Shown: piece by piece, positions 17,168 to 25,771 of the stretch
Numbering within the stretch: position 1 is the first letter of the stretch
Layout of the letters: the number at the start of each line of letters is the position of its first letter
NCBI RefSeq assembly: GCF_029909975.1
Contig: NZ_CP094516.1
Span: 2,666,001-2,730,000 of the forward strand
Length of the DNA stretch: 64,000 bases
Source: Bradyrhizobium sp. ISRA430
GTDB taxonomy: Bacteria; Pseudomonadota; Alphaproteobacteria; Rhizobiales; Xanthobacteraceae
Direction of reading: 5' to 3'
Translations under genes and position numbers: made by a program
Notes under the pieces: model-generated
The model's database searches: none
The model's input: the letters and a program-made list of their open reading frames with translations, nothing else
What the model was told of the DNA's origin: nothing

Positions 17168-17884
17168 TTAGTCCTCCCGGCTCGCGCTCTCCAACGCCGC
17201 AAGCAGATCGTCGATCTCCATGCGCCTGCGGAAATCGGGATCGACGAAGCGGGCTTTCACGGTGCCGTCGCGGCCGACGACGAACACGGCCGGGATCGGC
17301 AGCATCCAGCCATCGTTGCCGTGAAACTTCGCCATGTCCTGATAGGACAACAGCTCTTGAATCTCGGCACCGAGCCAGATCGCGAGATTGAGCGAGAGCG
17401 CATAGCCGTTGTCCAGATCGGTCAGTACCGGAAACGGCGCTCCGGACTCGGTCTTGAACCTTCCGGTGAACTCCTGTGTCTCCGGCATGATCGCGACGAT
17501 CTGCGCTCCCATTGCCTTGATGCGGTCCTGTGCCTGAGTCACCGCGCCAACATTGAGCCGGCAATAAGGGCACCAATGGCCGCGAAAGAACATCACCGCG
17601 ACCGGACCGTTCGCCAGCAGCGCGGGCAATGTGACGAGATGGCCACTCTCGTCGGGCAGCACGAATGGCGGCATGGCATCGCCCGGCCGCGGCGCGGTCT
17701 CGCCGCCACCGTTCCCGTTCAATCTCGCGACCAGGCGATCGACTGCTTGGCCATAGGCCGGGAACACCTCGCGGCTTGCGTCGGCATAGGCGCGGAGCTG
17801 TTCGTTCAGCGTGCCCTCCATCTCGCGGCAGCGCTGGAGGGCAAGCCTGAGCCGCTCGGCATTGGCTGGTGAGAGAGACGTCAT
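17168..17884 (-). CDS. Peroxiredoxin-like protein (AhpC/TSA family)
   Basis: A 238-residue thioredoxin-fold protein. The N-terminal 60 residues are helical (RLRLALQRCREMEGTLNEQL), then the thioredoxin fold begins at PGDAMPPFVLPDESG. The active site is FRGHWCPYCRLN, with Cys105 and Cys108 giving a CxxC pair, as in the peroxiredoxin-like group (AhpC/Prx-like). It should reduce peroxides or disulfides; no signal peptide is seen, so it is cytosolic. No dedicated reductase is adjacent. Confidence 0.84.
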   Translation of the reverse strand: MTSLSPANAERLRLALQRCREMEGTLNEQLRAYADASREVFPAYGQAVDRLVARLNGNGGGETAPRPGDAMPPFVLPDESGHLVTLPALLANGPVAVMFFRGHWCPYCRLNVGAVTQAQDRIKAMGAQIVAIMPETQEFTGRFKTESGAPFPVLTDLDNGYALSLNLAIWLGAEIQELLSYQDMAKFHGNDGWMLPIPAVFVVGRDGTVKARFVDPDFRRRMEIDDLLAALESASRED

Positions 17885-17966
17885 CTTCCGCTCCGGCGTT
17901 CTTGGGGCGAATACTAGTTTCGTGGTCCGGCCGCCCGCAAGGGGCGGCCGTCGCGCGAAGGCCGCT

Positions 17967-18251
17967 TCAGTTCACGTAGAAATTGCCGGTCGGATCGAGC
18001 CGCCCTGGCGTGTAATACAGCGCGCCATCGTCCATGAAGAAGACGGTGTTTTCAGGCACTTTCTTCGCATTCTTCATCATCGCGCCGTGGTTCTTCTCGG
18101 TCGAGGCCATGGCCATTGCCGACATCTTGCCGGGCCCGCCATAGACGTAGGCCATTCCGGCCTTGAAATCCCAGGCGGCCTCCGAGAAGGCCGAGGTGGC
18201 GATGACCGCGAACGCGGCGGTGGCGATCAGGGTCTTGGACAGCTTCGTCAT
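17967..18251 (-). CDS. Small secreted hypothetical protein
   Basis: A 94-residue protein with a clear Sec signal peptide (SKTLIATAAFAVIATSAFSEA, residues 4-24). The mature part is Met/Ala/Lys rich (MSAMAMASTEKNHGAMMKNA) and ends VFFMDDGALYYTPGRLDPTG. No family is recognised. CGGAGGAG lies before the ATG at 18251. It is divergent from the cupin gene, and a symmetric operator-like sequence lies in the shared gap, so the two may be co-regulated. Confidence 0.72.
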   Translation of the reverse strand: MTKLSKTLIATAAFAVIATSAFSEAAWDFKAGMAYVYGGPGKMSAMAMASTEKNHGAMMKNAKKVPENTVFFMDDGALYYTPGRLDPTGNFYVN

Positions 18252-18348
18252 GGATGCTCCTCCGGATTGACGTGAACGCCCGCCAATCGGGCGCCCTGCC
18301 ATCGAACGCCGGACGCCGCGCAAGCGGAAATGCCGTTTCCGGATCGGT

Positions 18349-18369
18349 TCGATAGCCGCCGCCTATCGA
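18349..18369. promoter_or_regulatory. Candidate operator TCGATAG-N7-CTATCGA
   Basis: A perfect 7-bp inverted repeat (TCGATAG, 7-bp spacer, CTATCGA) lies in the gap between the divergent secreted-protein and cupin genes. A further GCTATCG half-site follows about 12 bp later. The symmetry and position suggest a dimeric repressor or activator site; no cognate regulator can be named. Confidence 0.5.
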
Positions 18370-18489
18370 CATAGCGCGGAGCTATCGCAGCGAGAGCAAG
18401 ACGGCATTTCAGGAGAGGCGCGGCTTCGGCGAAGCTGATGCCATTGCCGGCGGTCGATGAACCCCGGCGAGCAACAAAGGAGTTTATCC

Positions 18490-18972
18490 ATGTTCACGCA
18501 TCTGACAGCGTCGCGCGCGGTCTGGACAGGCCTTGCCATCGCCGGCGCACTCGTGGTCTCGGCGCAAGCAGCGCTCGCCGGCGAATGCCCGGCCGACAAG
18601 ATCAAGCCGAATGCACGCCAGATGGTCGACCATAAGCCCGTCGGCGTCACCGACGTGACCCTCGGCGCGATCGACCTGGCGAAGCAGCCCGCCAATATCA
18701 GGGATCGCGAGTTGCGCTTCCGCAAACTGACGATCGAGCCCGGCGGCATCGTGCCCTGGCACAGCCATGACGACCGCCCCGCCCTGATCTTCGTCCAGCA
18801 AGGCGAGATCGTCGAATACGCCTCCAACTGCATCGATCCGATCGTGCACAAGGCCGGCGATCTCCGTCCCGAGGTCTACGGCACCTCGCACTGGTGGAAG
18901 AATCTCGGCAAGGAGACCGTCATCCTCTATGTGGGCGACGTCCGCAGGGACCCGCATGACCACAACATGTGA
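18490..18972 (+). CDS. Secreted cupin-domain protein
   Basis: A 160-residue periplasmic protein: signal peptide at residues 1-32 (VWTGLAIAGALVVSAQAALA), then a single cupin barrel. The metal-binding motif 1 is WHSHDDRPALIFVQQGEIVE and the second motif is represented by GTSHWWKNLGKE and ILYVGD. Cupins of this kind bind a divalent metal, but the activity here is unknown. AAAGGAG precedes the ATG. The MFS gene follows 86 bp downstream on the same strand. Confidence 0.8.
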   Translation: MFTHLTASRAVWTGLAIAGALVVSAQAALAGECPADKIKPNARQMVDHKPVGVTDVTLGAIDLAKQPANIRDRELRFRKLTIEPGGIVPWHSHDDRPALIFVQQGEIVEYASNCIDPIVHKAGDLRPEVYGTSHWWKNLGKETVILYVGDVRRDPHDHNM

Positions 18973-19058
18973 CGGGTGCAATCGCCCGCCCGCGTCATTC
19001 CGGGGCGGCTCGAAGCGCCGAACCCGGAATGGCGCCTGCCCTGCACAGGAGCCGTTCC

Positions 19059-20267
19059 ATGACTGATCTTTCCGCGCGCATAAAGCCCGCCGCCATCGAG
19101 ATGCACGTCCACTCGCCAAACGTTGCACTTCGCTCTCTCGTGATCGGTCTCACCGCATTCCTCACCGTGGTCGACCTGTTCGCCACGCAGGCGATCCTTC
19201 CTTCGCTGACGCGGCACTACGGCGTGACGCCGGCCGCGATGGGCTTTGCCGTCAATGCAAGCACCTTCGGCATGGCGATCGCCAGCCTCGTGGTCGGCTT
19301 CTTCAGCCCGCGCATCGATCGACGGCTCGGCATCCTCTTGAGCCTGACCATGCTTGCCGTTCCCACCAGCCTGCTCGCGTGGGCGCCCAATCTCGCCGTT
19401 TTCACCGGTTTGCGCGTCGTCCAGGGCCTCTGCATGGCCTCCGCTTTCGCGCTGACGCTCGCCTATCTCGGCGAGCAGTGCAGCGCCATGGACGCCGGCG
19501 GCGCATTCGCCGCCTACATCACCGGCAATGTCGCGAGCAATCTGGTCGGCCGGCTGATGTCGGCCGCACTCGCCGACACCCTCGGCCTCGCCTGGAACTT
19601 CTACGTCTTCGCTGCGCTCAACCTCGCGGGAGCGGTGCTGGTTTATTTCACCATCGCGCGCGTCGAGCCGATGCAAGCCATGACGCTGACGGCCTCCCCG
19701 CTCAGGGCCGTATCGGCTCACTGGCGCAATCCGCGGCTGCGCGCGGCTTACGGGCTCGGCTTCTGTATCCTGTTCGCCTTCATCGGTACCTTCACGTTCG
19801 TCAATTTCGTGCTGGTGCGACCGCCACTGTCGCTGGGCATGATGGACCTCGGTCTGGTGTATCTGGTTTTCCTGCCATCGGTCGTCACGACCCTATTCGC
19901 CGGCGGCGCTGCGGCGCGGATCGGAACGCGCCCGACCATCTGGGCTGCGCTTGGCGTTGCCGCGATCGGCCTGCCGTTGATGCTGACCGCGCATCTTGCC
20001 GCCGTCCTCGCGGGCATGGTGCTGGTTGGTGCCGGCACCTTCTTTGCCCAGGCGGCCGCGACCGGCTTCGTCGGACAGGCGGCCGCCGAAAACCGCGGCG
20101 TTGCCAGCGGAACCTATCTCGCCTGCTATTTCTGCGGCGGCCTCGCCGGCACCGCCGTGCTCGGCCGGCTGTTCGATTCCTTGGGATGGCCCGCCTGTGT
20201 GGCTGGTATTGGAGCCGCGCTCGCGATTGCGGCGCTCCTGACGTTTGCGCTGAAGAGCGACCGCTAG
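19059..20267 (+). CDS. MFS transporter
   Basis: A 402-residue major facilitator with about twelve hydrophobic segments, acting as a proton-driven exporter in the inner membrane. Typical elements are LTVVDLFATQAILPSLTRHY at the first helix, GFFSPRIDRRLG in the loop after helix 2 and LRVVQGLCMASAFALTLAYL, resembling the drug/arabinose exporter branch (DHA1, YnfM-like). The ATG at 19059 follows CAGGAG. It overlaps the convergent fixS stop by 4 bp. Substrate unknown. Confidence 0.85.
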   Translation: MTDLSARIKPAAIEMHVHSPNVALRSLVIGLTAFLTVVDLFATQAILPSLTRHYGVTPAAMGFAVNASTFGMAIASLVVGFFSPRIDRRLGILLSLTMLAVPTSLLAWAPNLAVFTGLRVVQGLCMASAFALTLAYLGEQCSAMDAGGAFAAYITGNVASNLVGRLMSAALADTLGLAWNFYVFAALNLAGAVLVYFTIARVEPMQAMTLTASPLRAVSAHWRNPRLRAAYGLGFCILFAFIGTFTFVNFVLVRPPLSLGMMDLGLVYLVFLPSVVTTLFAGGAAARIGTRPTIWAALGVAAIGLPLMLTAHLAAVLAGMVLVGAGTFFAQAAATGFVGQAAAENRGVASGTYLACYFCGGLAGTAVLGRLFDSLGWPACVAGIGAALAIAALLTFALKSDR

Positions 20268-20431
20268 CGCTTGGCTTGCGCCTCCTGCGGCGGATCGTCG
20301 TCGGCGATCGCACGCCAGGCGGCGCCCTCGAGGTCGTCGTACTGGCCGCTGCGGAGCGACCAGAGAAAGGCGGCGAGGCCTGCAAGCCCGAGCGCCAGCG
20401 CCAGCGGGACCAGGATGACGAGGATTTCCAT
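20264..20431 (-). CDS. fixS: cbb3-type cytochrome oxidase assembly protein CcoS/FixS
   Basis: A 55-residue single-pass membrane protein, starting MEILVILVPLALALGLAGLA with the helix immediately at the N-terminus and the family hallmark FLWSLRSGQYDDLEGAAWR directly after it, then an acidic tail. FixS/CcoS is needed to insert the cofactors (haem b and copper) of the cbb3 oxidase subunit FixN. Its ATG overlaps the fixI stop (TGATG), which shows translational coupling as the last gene of fixGHIS. Confidence 0.95.
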   Translation of the reverse strand: MEILVILVPLALALGLAGLAAFLWSLRSGQYDDLEGAAWRAIADDDPPQEAQAKR

Positions 20432-22623
20432 CACACTCTCTCCTGCGAGACGCTGCGGGCCCGCAGCGAATTCAACATGACGAGGATCGACGAGCCGCTC
20501 ATGGCGGCGGCCGCGATGAGGGGCGTCACGACGCCGCTGATCGCGATCGGCACCGACAGGACGTTGTAGCCGATCGCAAGCCAGAGGTTTTCGCGCATCA
20601 AATGCAGCGCCTTGCGCGAGAAGTCGACCGCGGCAACCACCGGCGCCAGCGGCTTGCCGAGGAAGATGAGATCGGCCGTCGACTGGCTGAGATGCGCAGC
20701 GGAGATCGGCGACATCGAGACATGGGCCGCCGCAAGCGAGGGCGCATCGTTCATGCCGTCGCCGACCATCAGCACCTTTTGGCCACGCCGTTTCAACTCC
20801 TCGATCCGCGCGATCTTGTCGGCCGGCGTGAGGCCAGCGCGCCACTCGGCGATGCCGAGCGCGTCGGCCGCCGCCCTTACCGCCGGCTCGCGGTCGCCGG
20901 AGAGGATCTCGATGCCGACATTTCGCGCCTTCAGCGCCGCGATCACGCCTCGCGCATCGGGACGCAGGCCTTGCCGCACCGACAGGATGAACTTTTCGCT
21001 GCCCTTGCGGAACGCCACCACGGACGCCTCGGCTTCGAGAGTGTCGCCGGCCCCGATCAGCGTCTCGGCGCCGCAGAATGACGGACGGCCGAGGCGAAGC
21101 TCGACGCCGTCAAGCGTCGCGCGCACGCCCTGCCCGGCCTCCTCGACCGCGCCGATGATGGGCGACTTGGCGCCGGAAGCCCGTGCGACCGCGGCCGCCA
21201 CCGGATGATGGCTCGATAGCGCGAGCCGGCCCGCAAGCTCGAAGATGTCAGCAGGAATATCGGCCGCATTCGCCACCTCGAGATCGGGCAGCGTCAGCGT
21301 CCCGGTCTTGTCGAAGATGACATGGTCGGCTTCGGCCATGCGCTCGATGGCGTCGCCCGAGTTGAGCAGCACGCCGGATTTGAACATCGCGCCCGAGGCC
21401 ACCGTCTGCACGGTCGGGATCGCGAGCCCCAGCGCGCAGGGGCAGGTGATGATCAGCACGGCGACACCGGTGACGATCGCATCGTGCCAGCTCGCGCCGG
21501 CGAAAACCCAACCGATGATGGTGAGGAGCGCGGCTGCATGCACCACCGGTGCGTAAAGCCGCGAGGCACGGTCGGCAAGTCGCATGTAGCGCGAGCGCGC
21601 CTGCAGCGCGTTGTCGAGCAGACGCGCGATCTCCGCGAGCAGCGTCGCTTCGGACGCGGCCGAAACCCGTACCCGCAGCGTGCCGGAGATGTTCATCGAT
21701 CCGGCATAGACCGGGGTGCCCTGCTCCGCCGTGACATAGAGCGTCTCGCCGGTGATCAGGCTCTGGTCGATCTCGGAGCGCCCCTCGATCACGGTGCCGT
21801 CGACCGCGCAGCGCTCACCCGGCCGCAGCAGCACGATGTCGCCGGGACGGATCGCCGCCACCGGCACCTGCGAGATCTCGTCGGTCCCGATGAACTTCGC
21901 CGCCGTCTCCGCCTTCAGCGCGGCGAGATTGCCGGCGACCGCGCGCGTCCGCCGTCGCATGTTCTGGTCGAGGAAGCGGCCGACCAGGAGGAAGGTGAGC
22001 AGCATGATCGCCGCATCGAAATAGGCGTGCTCGGCGTGATGGACGGTTTCGACGATGGACATGCCGAGCGCGAGGATCACGCCGATCGAGATCGGCACGT
22101 CCATGTTGGTCGTCTTCGCCGACAGCGCGCGCCAGGCCGAGCGGAAGAACGGTTGACCGGCATAGGCCGCCGCCGGCAGGGCGATCAGCGCCGACAGCCA
22201 GTGGAAGAAGTCGCGCTGCTCGGGCAGCATGTCCGAGACGTTGCCGGACCACACGGGAACCGACAGCATCATCACGTTCATGGTGGCGAAGGCGGCCACG
22301 CCAAGGCAGCGCAGCAGGAAGCGCGATTCCGCAACCTCGGTCGCCTCCGCACTCTCGGTCTCGTACGGGTAGGCCTTGTAACCAAGCTCCTCGAGGCGAT
22401 CGATGAAGCGGGCCGGATCGAGCGTGCCCTGCTTCCATTCCAGCGCGACGCGGCGGTCGGTGAGGTTCACCCGCGCCAGCGTGACGTCGGGAATGGCGGC
22501 GAGGCCGCGTTCGATCTTGGCCATGCATCCGGCGCAGTGGACGCCTTCGACCGCGAGATCGATGTGCTGGAGTCCCTGGCCCGCGGCCCGGACGTAATGC
22601 GAGAAATCCCGCGTCACCTGCAT
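20431..22623 (-). CDS. fixI: Copper-transporting P1B-type ATPase FixI/CcoI
   Basis: A 730-residue inner-membrane pump that supplies copper for the cbb3 oxidase. It has an N-terminal heavy-metal-binding domain with Cys30 and Cys33 (GVHCAGCMAKIE), the transmembrane CPC motif (TCPCALGLAIPT), the phosphorylation site FDKTGTLTLPD, and the hinge VGDGMNDAPSLAAAHVS. This matches the FixI/CopA2 group, slow exporters dedicated to cuproprotein assembly. The start lies 12 bp after the fixH stop and the stop overlaps fixS by one base. Confidence 0.95.
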   Translation of the reverse strand: MQVTRDFSHYVRAAGQGLQHIDLAVEGVHCAGCMAKIERGLAAIPDVTLARVNLTDRRVALEWKQGTLDPARFIDRLEELGYKAYPYETESAEATEVAESRFLLRCLGVAAFATMNVMMLSVPVWSGNVSDMLPEQRDFFHWLSALIALPAAAYAGQPFFRSAWRALSAKTTNMDVPISIGVILALGMSIVETVHHAEHAYFDAAIMLLTFLLVGRFLDQNMRRRTRAVAGNLAALKAETAAKFIGTDEISQVPVAAIRPGDIVLLRPGERCAVDGTVIEGRSEIDQSLITGETLYVTAEQGTPVYAGSMNISGTLRVRVSAASEATLLAEIARLLDNALQARSRYMRLADRASRLYAPVVHAAALLTIIGWVFAGASWHDAIVTGVAVLIITCPCALGLAIPTVQTVASGAMFKSGVLLNSGDAIERMAEADHVIFDKTGTLTLPDLEVANAADIPADIFELAGRLALSSHHPVAAAVARASGAKSPIIGAVEEAGQGVRATLDGVELRLGRPSFCGAETLIGAGDTLEAEASVVAFRKGSEKFILSVRQGLRPDARGVIAALKARNVGIEILSGDREPAVRAAADALGIAEWRAGLTPADKIARIEELKRRGQKVLMVGDGMNDAPSLAAAHVSMSPISAAHLSQSTADLIFLGKPLAPVVAAVDFSRKALHLMRENLWLAIGYNVLSVPIAISGVVTPLIAAAAMSGSSILVMLNSLRARSVSQERV

Positions 22624-22635
22624 GGCGCGTCCCTC

Positions 22636-23121
22636 TCAGTTCAGGATCACGCGGTTGCGCGACAGGAAGACGCGTGTCCCCCGCGCCTCGCCCTCGATCA
22701 CCAGATCCCACTGGCCCGGCGCGACGGAAGCGGCGGTGCCGCGATAGATGCCGATGCCGGCCTCGGCGAGCTCGACCGCGAGGTCGGCCCGCTTGTCGGT
22801 CGGCCGCTCCAGACGGCCGCCGAATTTCAATCCGCTCATCGGTCGGCCTGCCGCATCGCGTGCCTCGACCTGGAGCACGGCGCCGCCATCGGTGCGGCGC
22901 TCGATATGGGCATCGACCTGCCATTTGCGCGCGGCCTGGTCCTGCGCCGCCGAGATCTCCCGCTCATAGGTGAGCCCCGCCGCATAGGGGCTGTCGACGT
23001 CGGTGCCGGGCAGCGTCGCGATCGCGAGCTTCATCATGGTCACGTTGACCCCGATCACGACGCCGAAGAAGGCGACCAGCATCAGGAAGACCTTGATTCC
23101 GGTCAGCGGCTTGGATGCCAT
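22636..23121 (-). CDS. fixH: FixH family protein
   Basis: A 161-residue membrane-anchored protein with one N-terminal helix (GIKVFLMLVAFFGVVIGVNV) and a periplasmic beta-rich domain (SGLKFGGRLERPTDKRADLA, then APGQWDLVIEGEA) typical of FixH/CcoH. FixH takes part in assembling or stabilising the cbb3 oxidase. It sits between fixG and fixI with gaps of 12-15 bp, consistent with one operon. Confidence 0.93.
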   Translation of the reverse strand: MASKPLTGIKVFLMLVAFFGVVIGVNVTMMKLAIATLPGTDVDSPYAAGLTYEREISAAQDQAARKWQVDAHIERRTDGGAVLQVEARDAAGRPMSGLKFGGRLERPTDKRADLAVELAEAGIGIYRGTAASVAPGQWDLVIEGEARGTRVFLSRNRVILN

Positions 23122-23136
23122 GGCAGTCTCCTGGTC

Positions 23137-24603
23137 TTAAGGCGAGACGAAATTGTCTGTCGCAGAGGCGGCCTCGCCGAGCCCGATATCGGTGACATGG
23201 AAGTGCACGGGGATCGACTTCTCCGGATTGCTCTCGGCTGGGGCGGTGACGAGCAGCCGCAGCTCGCTGGTCGAGTCGCGCGGGATCACGATCATCGGCC
23301 GATCCGGCGTCACCGAATCAACGCCGACGACGTGGACCGTGGGATTGGCCGGACCGTCCGCGTCGATCGCGACGACGCGGTCGTAGCCGCTCTTGTTCAA
23401 GAGCCGGACCGTATAGGCATTGCGGATCGAGCCGTCGCTGAGCTTGACCGCGATCGGATTGCGGTCGTGCAGCACGTTGACGTCGAGCAGGCTGCGCGTT
23501 GCCAGCGTATAGAGCATGATGCCGCCGACGGCCGCGATCATCGCGCTGTAGATGATAGTGCGGGGCCGGACGATACGGTAGATCGGCGCCTTGCCGTTCT
23601 GGCGGCGCTGGATGTTGATGTCGTTGTCGTAGCCGATCAGGCGCGTGGGCCGGCCGATCTTCGTCATCACGTTGTCGCAGGCGTCGATGCAGAGCCCACA
23701 CTGGATGCATTCGAGCTGCGGTCCGTTGCGGATGTCGATGCCGGTCGGGCAGACCGCGACGCATTGATAGCAATCGACGCAGTCGCCGACATGCTCGCCG
23801 ATCGCGCGCAGCTCCGCGGCCTTCTTGACCGAGGTGCGCTTCTCGCCGCGGTCGTAGCGATAGGTGACGTTGAGCGCCCATTCGTCGGTGAGCGCCGCCT
23901 GGATGCGCGGCCACGGGCACATGTAGGTGCAGACCTGCTCGCGCATGTGGCCGGCCAGCACATAGGTCGTCGCGGTGAGAATGCCGATCCAGATGTAGGC
24001 GATCATCGGCGCCTGGAAGGTCAGGAGCTCCTTCACCAGCGTCGGCGCATCGTTGAAATAGAGCACCCAGGCGCCGCCGGTCCACCAGGCGATCAGGAGC
24101 CAGATCGAATGCTTGAGCGCGATCTCGGAGCCGCGCTTGAGCGTCAGCGCACCGGATGACTTATCCTTCCTCATGCGCTCGCGCCGGTCGCCTTCGACGA
24201 ACCGCTCGACGGCGTAGAACAGGTCGGTCCAGACCGTCTGCGGGCAGAGATAGCCGCACCAGATGCGGCCACCGATGGAATTCATCAGGAACAGCGCCAC
24301 CGCGGCGACGATCAACAGGCCGGTGAAGTAGTAGACCTCCTGCGGCCACAGCTCGATGAAGAAGAAATAGAAGCGGCTGTTGGGAAGATCGATCAGGACC
24401 GCCTGGCTCGGTGCACCCAAGCCGCGATTCCAGCGCACGAAGGGCAGGAAGTAGTAGACGCCGAGGCAGAACGCCATCAGGCCCCATTTGATCCGGCGGA
24501 AGGTGCCGGAGACGCTCTGGGGATAGACCTTCTTGCGGGCGGCGTAGAGCGGCCCGTAATCGTCGTCCGATGTGAGCTCGTTCGGGTTCACGGTCTTGTT
24601 CAT
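23137..24603 (-). CDS. fixG: cbb3 oxidase accessory protein FixG/CcoG
   Basis: A 488-residue membrane iron-sulfur protein. The N-terminal half has several membrane helices; a ferredoxin-type domain follows with GDCVDCYQCVAVCPTGIDI and ECIQCGLCIDACDNVM, giving ligands for two 4Fe-4S clusters; the C-terminal periplasmic domain is beta-rich. FixG/CcoG reduces Cu(II) for delivery to the oxidase in characterised bacteria. It is the first gene of fixGHIS and has a FixK-type box 57 bp upstream. Confidence 0.95.
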   Translation of the reverse strand: MNKTVNPNELTSDDDYGPLYAARKKVYPQSVSGTFRRIKWGLMAFCLGVYYFLPFVRWNRGLGAPSQAVLIDLPNSRFYFFFIELWPQEVYYFTGLLIVAAVALFLMNSIGGRIWCGYLCPQTVWTDLFYAVERFVEGDRRERMRKDKSSGALTLKRGSEIALKHSIWLLIAWWTGGAWVLYFNDAPTLVKELLTFQAPMIAYIWIGILTATTYVLAGHMREQVCTYMCPWPRIQAALTDEWALNVTYRYDRGEKRTSVKKAAELRAIGEHVGDCVDCYQCVAVCPTGIDIRNGPQLECIQCGLCIDACDNVMTKIGRPTRLIGYDNDINIQRRQNGKAPIYRIVRPRTIIYSAMIAAVGGIMLYTLATRSLLDVNVLHDRNPIAVKLSDGSIRNAYTVRLLNKSGYDRVVAIDADGPANPTVHVVGVDSVTPDRPMIVIPRDSTSELRLLVTAPAESNPEKSIPVHFHVTDIGLGEAASATDNFVSP

Positions 24604-24659
24604 CGCTGAAAGCTTCTTAGGAGGTGCGATCGAACCTAGACCGGGGGCCGGCGCGTCAA

Positions 24660-24673
24660 TTGATTCAGCGCAA
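24660..24673 (-). promoter_or_regulatory. FixK2 box upstream of fixGHIS
   Basis: On the minus strand this reads TTGCGCTGAATCAA, an exact match to the FixK2 consensus TTG(A/C)-N6-(T/G)CAA of Bradyrhizobium. Its near edge is 57 bp upstream of the fixG ATG, and it lies between fixP and fixG, so fixGHIS should have its own micro-oxically induced promoter in addition to any read-through from fixNOQP. Confidence 0.75.
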
Positions 24674-24714
24674 AACGGGGGCGCTTTTCTTCACCCCCGC
24701 CAGCCGCCGGTCCG

Positions 24715-25587
24715 CTATTTTCCGCCGCCCAGCGAGTGGACATAGACCGCCATCGCCTTGATGGTGGCGGGATCGAGCCGGCCTTCCCAGGCCGGCATGA
24801 CGCCGGCGCGTCCCTGGCTGATGGTCTCGATCAGGGTCGGCTCGTCGGCGCCATAGAGCCAGATCTTGTCGGTCAGGTTCGGTGCGCCGAGTTCCTGATT
24901 GCCCTTGCCGCCGTCGCCGTGGCAGGCGACGCAATTCTCGGCGAAGATCTTCTCGCCCTTCACGGCATCATAGCCCTTGCCGGTCGAGAGGCCAGACAGC
25001 GACCGTACGTAGTTGGCGACCGTGACGATCTCGTCCGGCTTCAGCACGCCGTCCTTGCCGAACGCCAGCATCTGGCCTTCATGCGTCTTGGCATGTCCCG
25101 AGCGCGCGCCATACTGGATGGTCTGCATGATCTGGTCGAGTGTGCCGCCCCACAGCCAGTCGTCGTCGTTCAGGTTCGGGTATCCCTTTGCTCCGGCCGC
25201 GCCGCTGCCGTGGCACGGTGCGCAATTGTCGCCGAACACGGTCTTGCCCTTGGCACGGGCGAGCGCCAGCAGTGCCGGATCCTTCTCAATGTCGGCAAGC
25301 GAAGCCGCGCCCAGCGCCGCCATCTTGTCACCCCGGATCTTCTCGAGGTTGGCGAATTCGACCGCGACGTTCGCGCGGGACGAGTAGCCGAACAGTCCCG
25401 TCGTATTGCCTTGGATCAGCGGCCAGGCGGGATAGACGATCCAGTAGCCGATCGCCCAGACGATGGTGAGGTAGAAGCTGATCACCCACCAGCGCGGCAG
25501 CGGCGTATTGAGCTCCCTGATGCCGTCCCATTCATGTCCGGTCGTTGACTTGCCGGAGACGGAATCGATGTCGCTGTGATCGGTCAT
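24715..25587 (-). CDS. fixP: cbb3-type cytochrome c oxidase subunit III (FixP/CcoP)
   Basis: A 290-residue dihaem cytochrome c subunit anchored by one helix (VISFYLTIVWAIGYWIVYPA, residues 35-54). The two haem c sites are CAPCH (residues 122-126) and CVACH (219-223), with methionine ligands in GQMLAFG and GVMPAWEG. It passes electrons from soluble cytochrome c towards FixO and FixN. It follows fixQ after 6 bp. Confidence 0.96.
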   Translation of the reverse strand: MTDHSDIDSVSGKSTTGHEWDGIRELNTPLPRWWVISFYLTIVWAIGYWIVYPAWPLIQGNTTGLFGYSSRANVAVEFANLEKIRGDKMAALGAASLADIEKDPALLALARAKGKTVFGDNCAPCHGSGAAGAKGYPNLNDDDWLWGGTLDQIMQTIQYGARSGHAKTHEGQMLAFGKDGVLKPDEIVTVANYVRSLSGLSTGKGYDAVKGEKIFAENCVACHGDGGKGNQELGAPNLTDKIWLYGADEPTLIETISQGRAGVMPAWEGRLDPATIKAMAVYVHSLGGGK

Positions 25588-25593
25588 GATCTC

Positions 25594-25758
25594 TCACTCC
25601 TCCCGCAACGGCAGCCGCGCCGCTTCGTCGAAGACGGCCTTGTTGCGAGGCCAGAATGCGTAGGTGATGATCGCGAGAAAGATCGCGACGAAGGCCGGCG
25701 TCCAGATCGTCGTCACGAGTTCGGACGCAAGGTTGTGGACTGTCAAAATCGCTTTCAT
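25594..25758 (-). CDS. fixQ: cbb3-type oxidase subunit IV (FixQ/CcoQ)
   Basis: A 54-residue single-pass membrane protein between fixO and fixP. The helix is PAFVAIFLAIITYAFWP, followed by the basic/acidic tail RNKAVFDEAARLPLREE, the usual CcoQ pattern. CcoQ stabilises the cbb3 complex. It is 13 bp from the fixO stop and 6 bp from the fixP start, in the canonical N-O-Q-P order. Confidence 0.95.
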   Translation of the reverse strand: MKAILTVHNLASELVTTIWTPAFVAIFLAIITYAFWPRNKAVFDEAARLPLREE

Positions 25759-25771
25759 CGGTGATGCCTTT

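Noticed and set aside
21322..24159. Very long plus-strand open frame (945 codons)
   Set aside because: It lies opposite fixI, fixH and fixG, whose protein sequences are unmistakable. The plus-strand translation is Arg/Asp/His-rich low-quality sequence typical of antisense frames in high-GC DNA.
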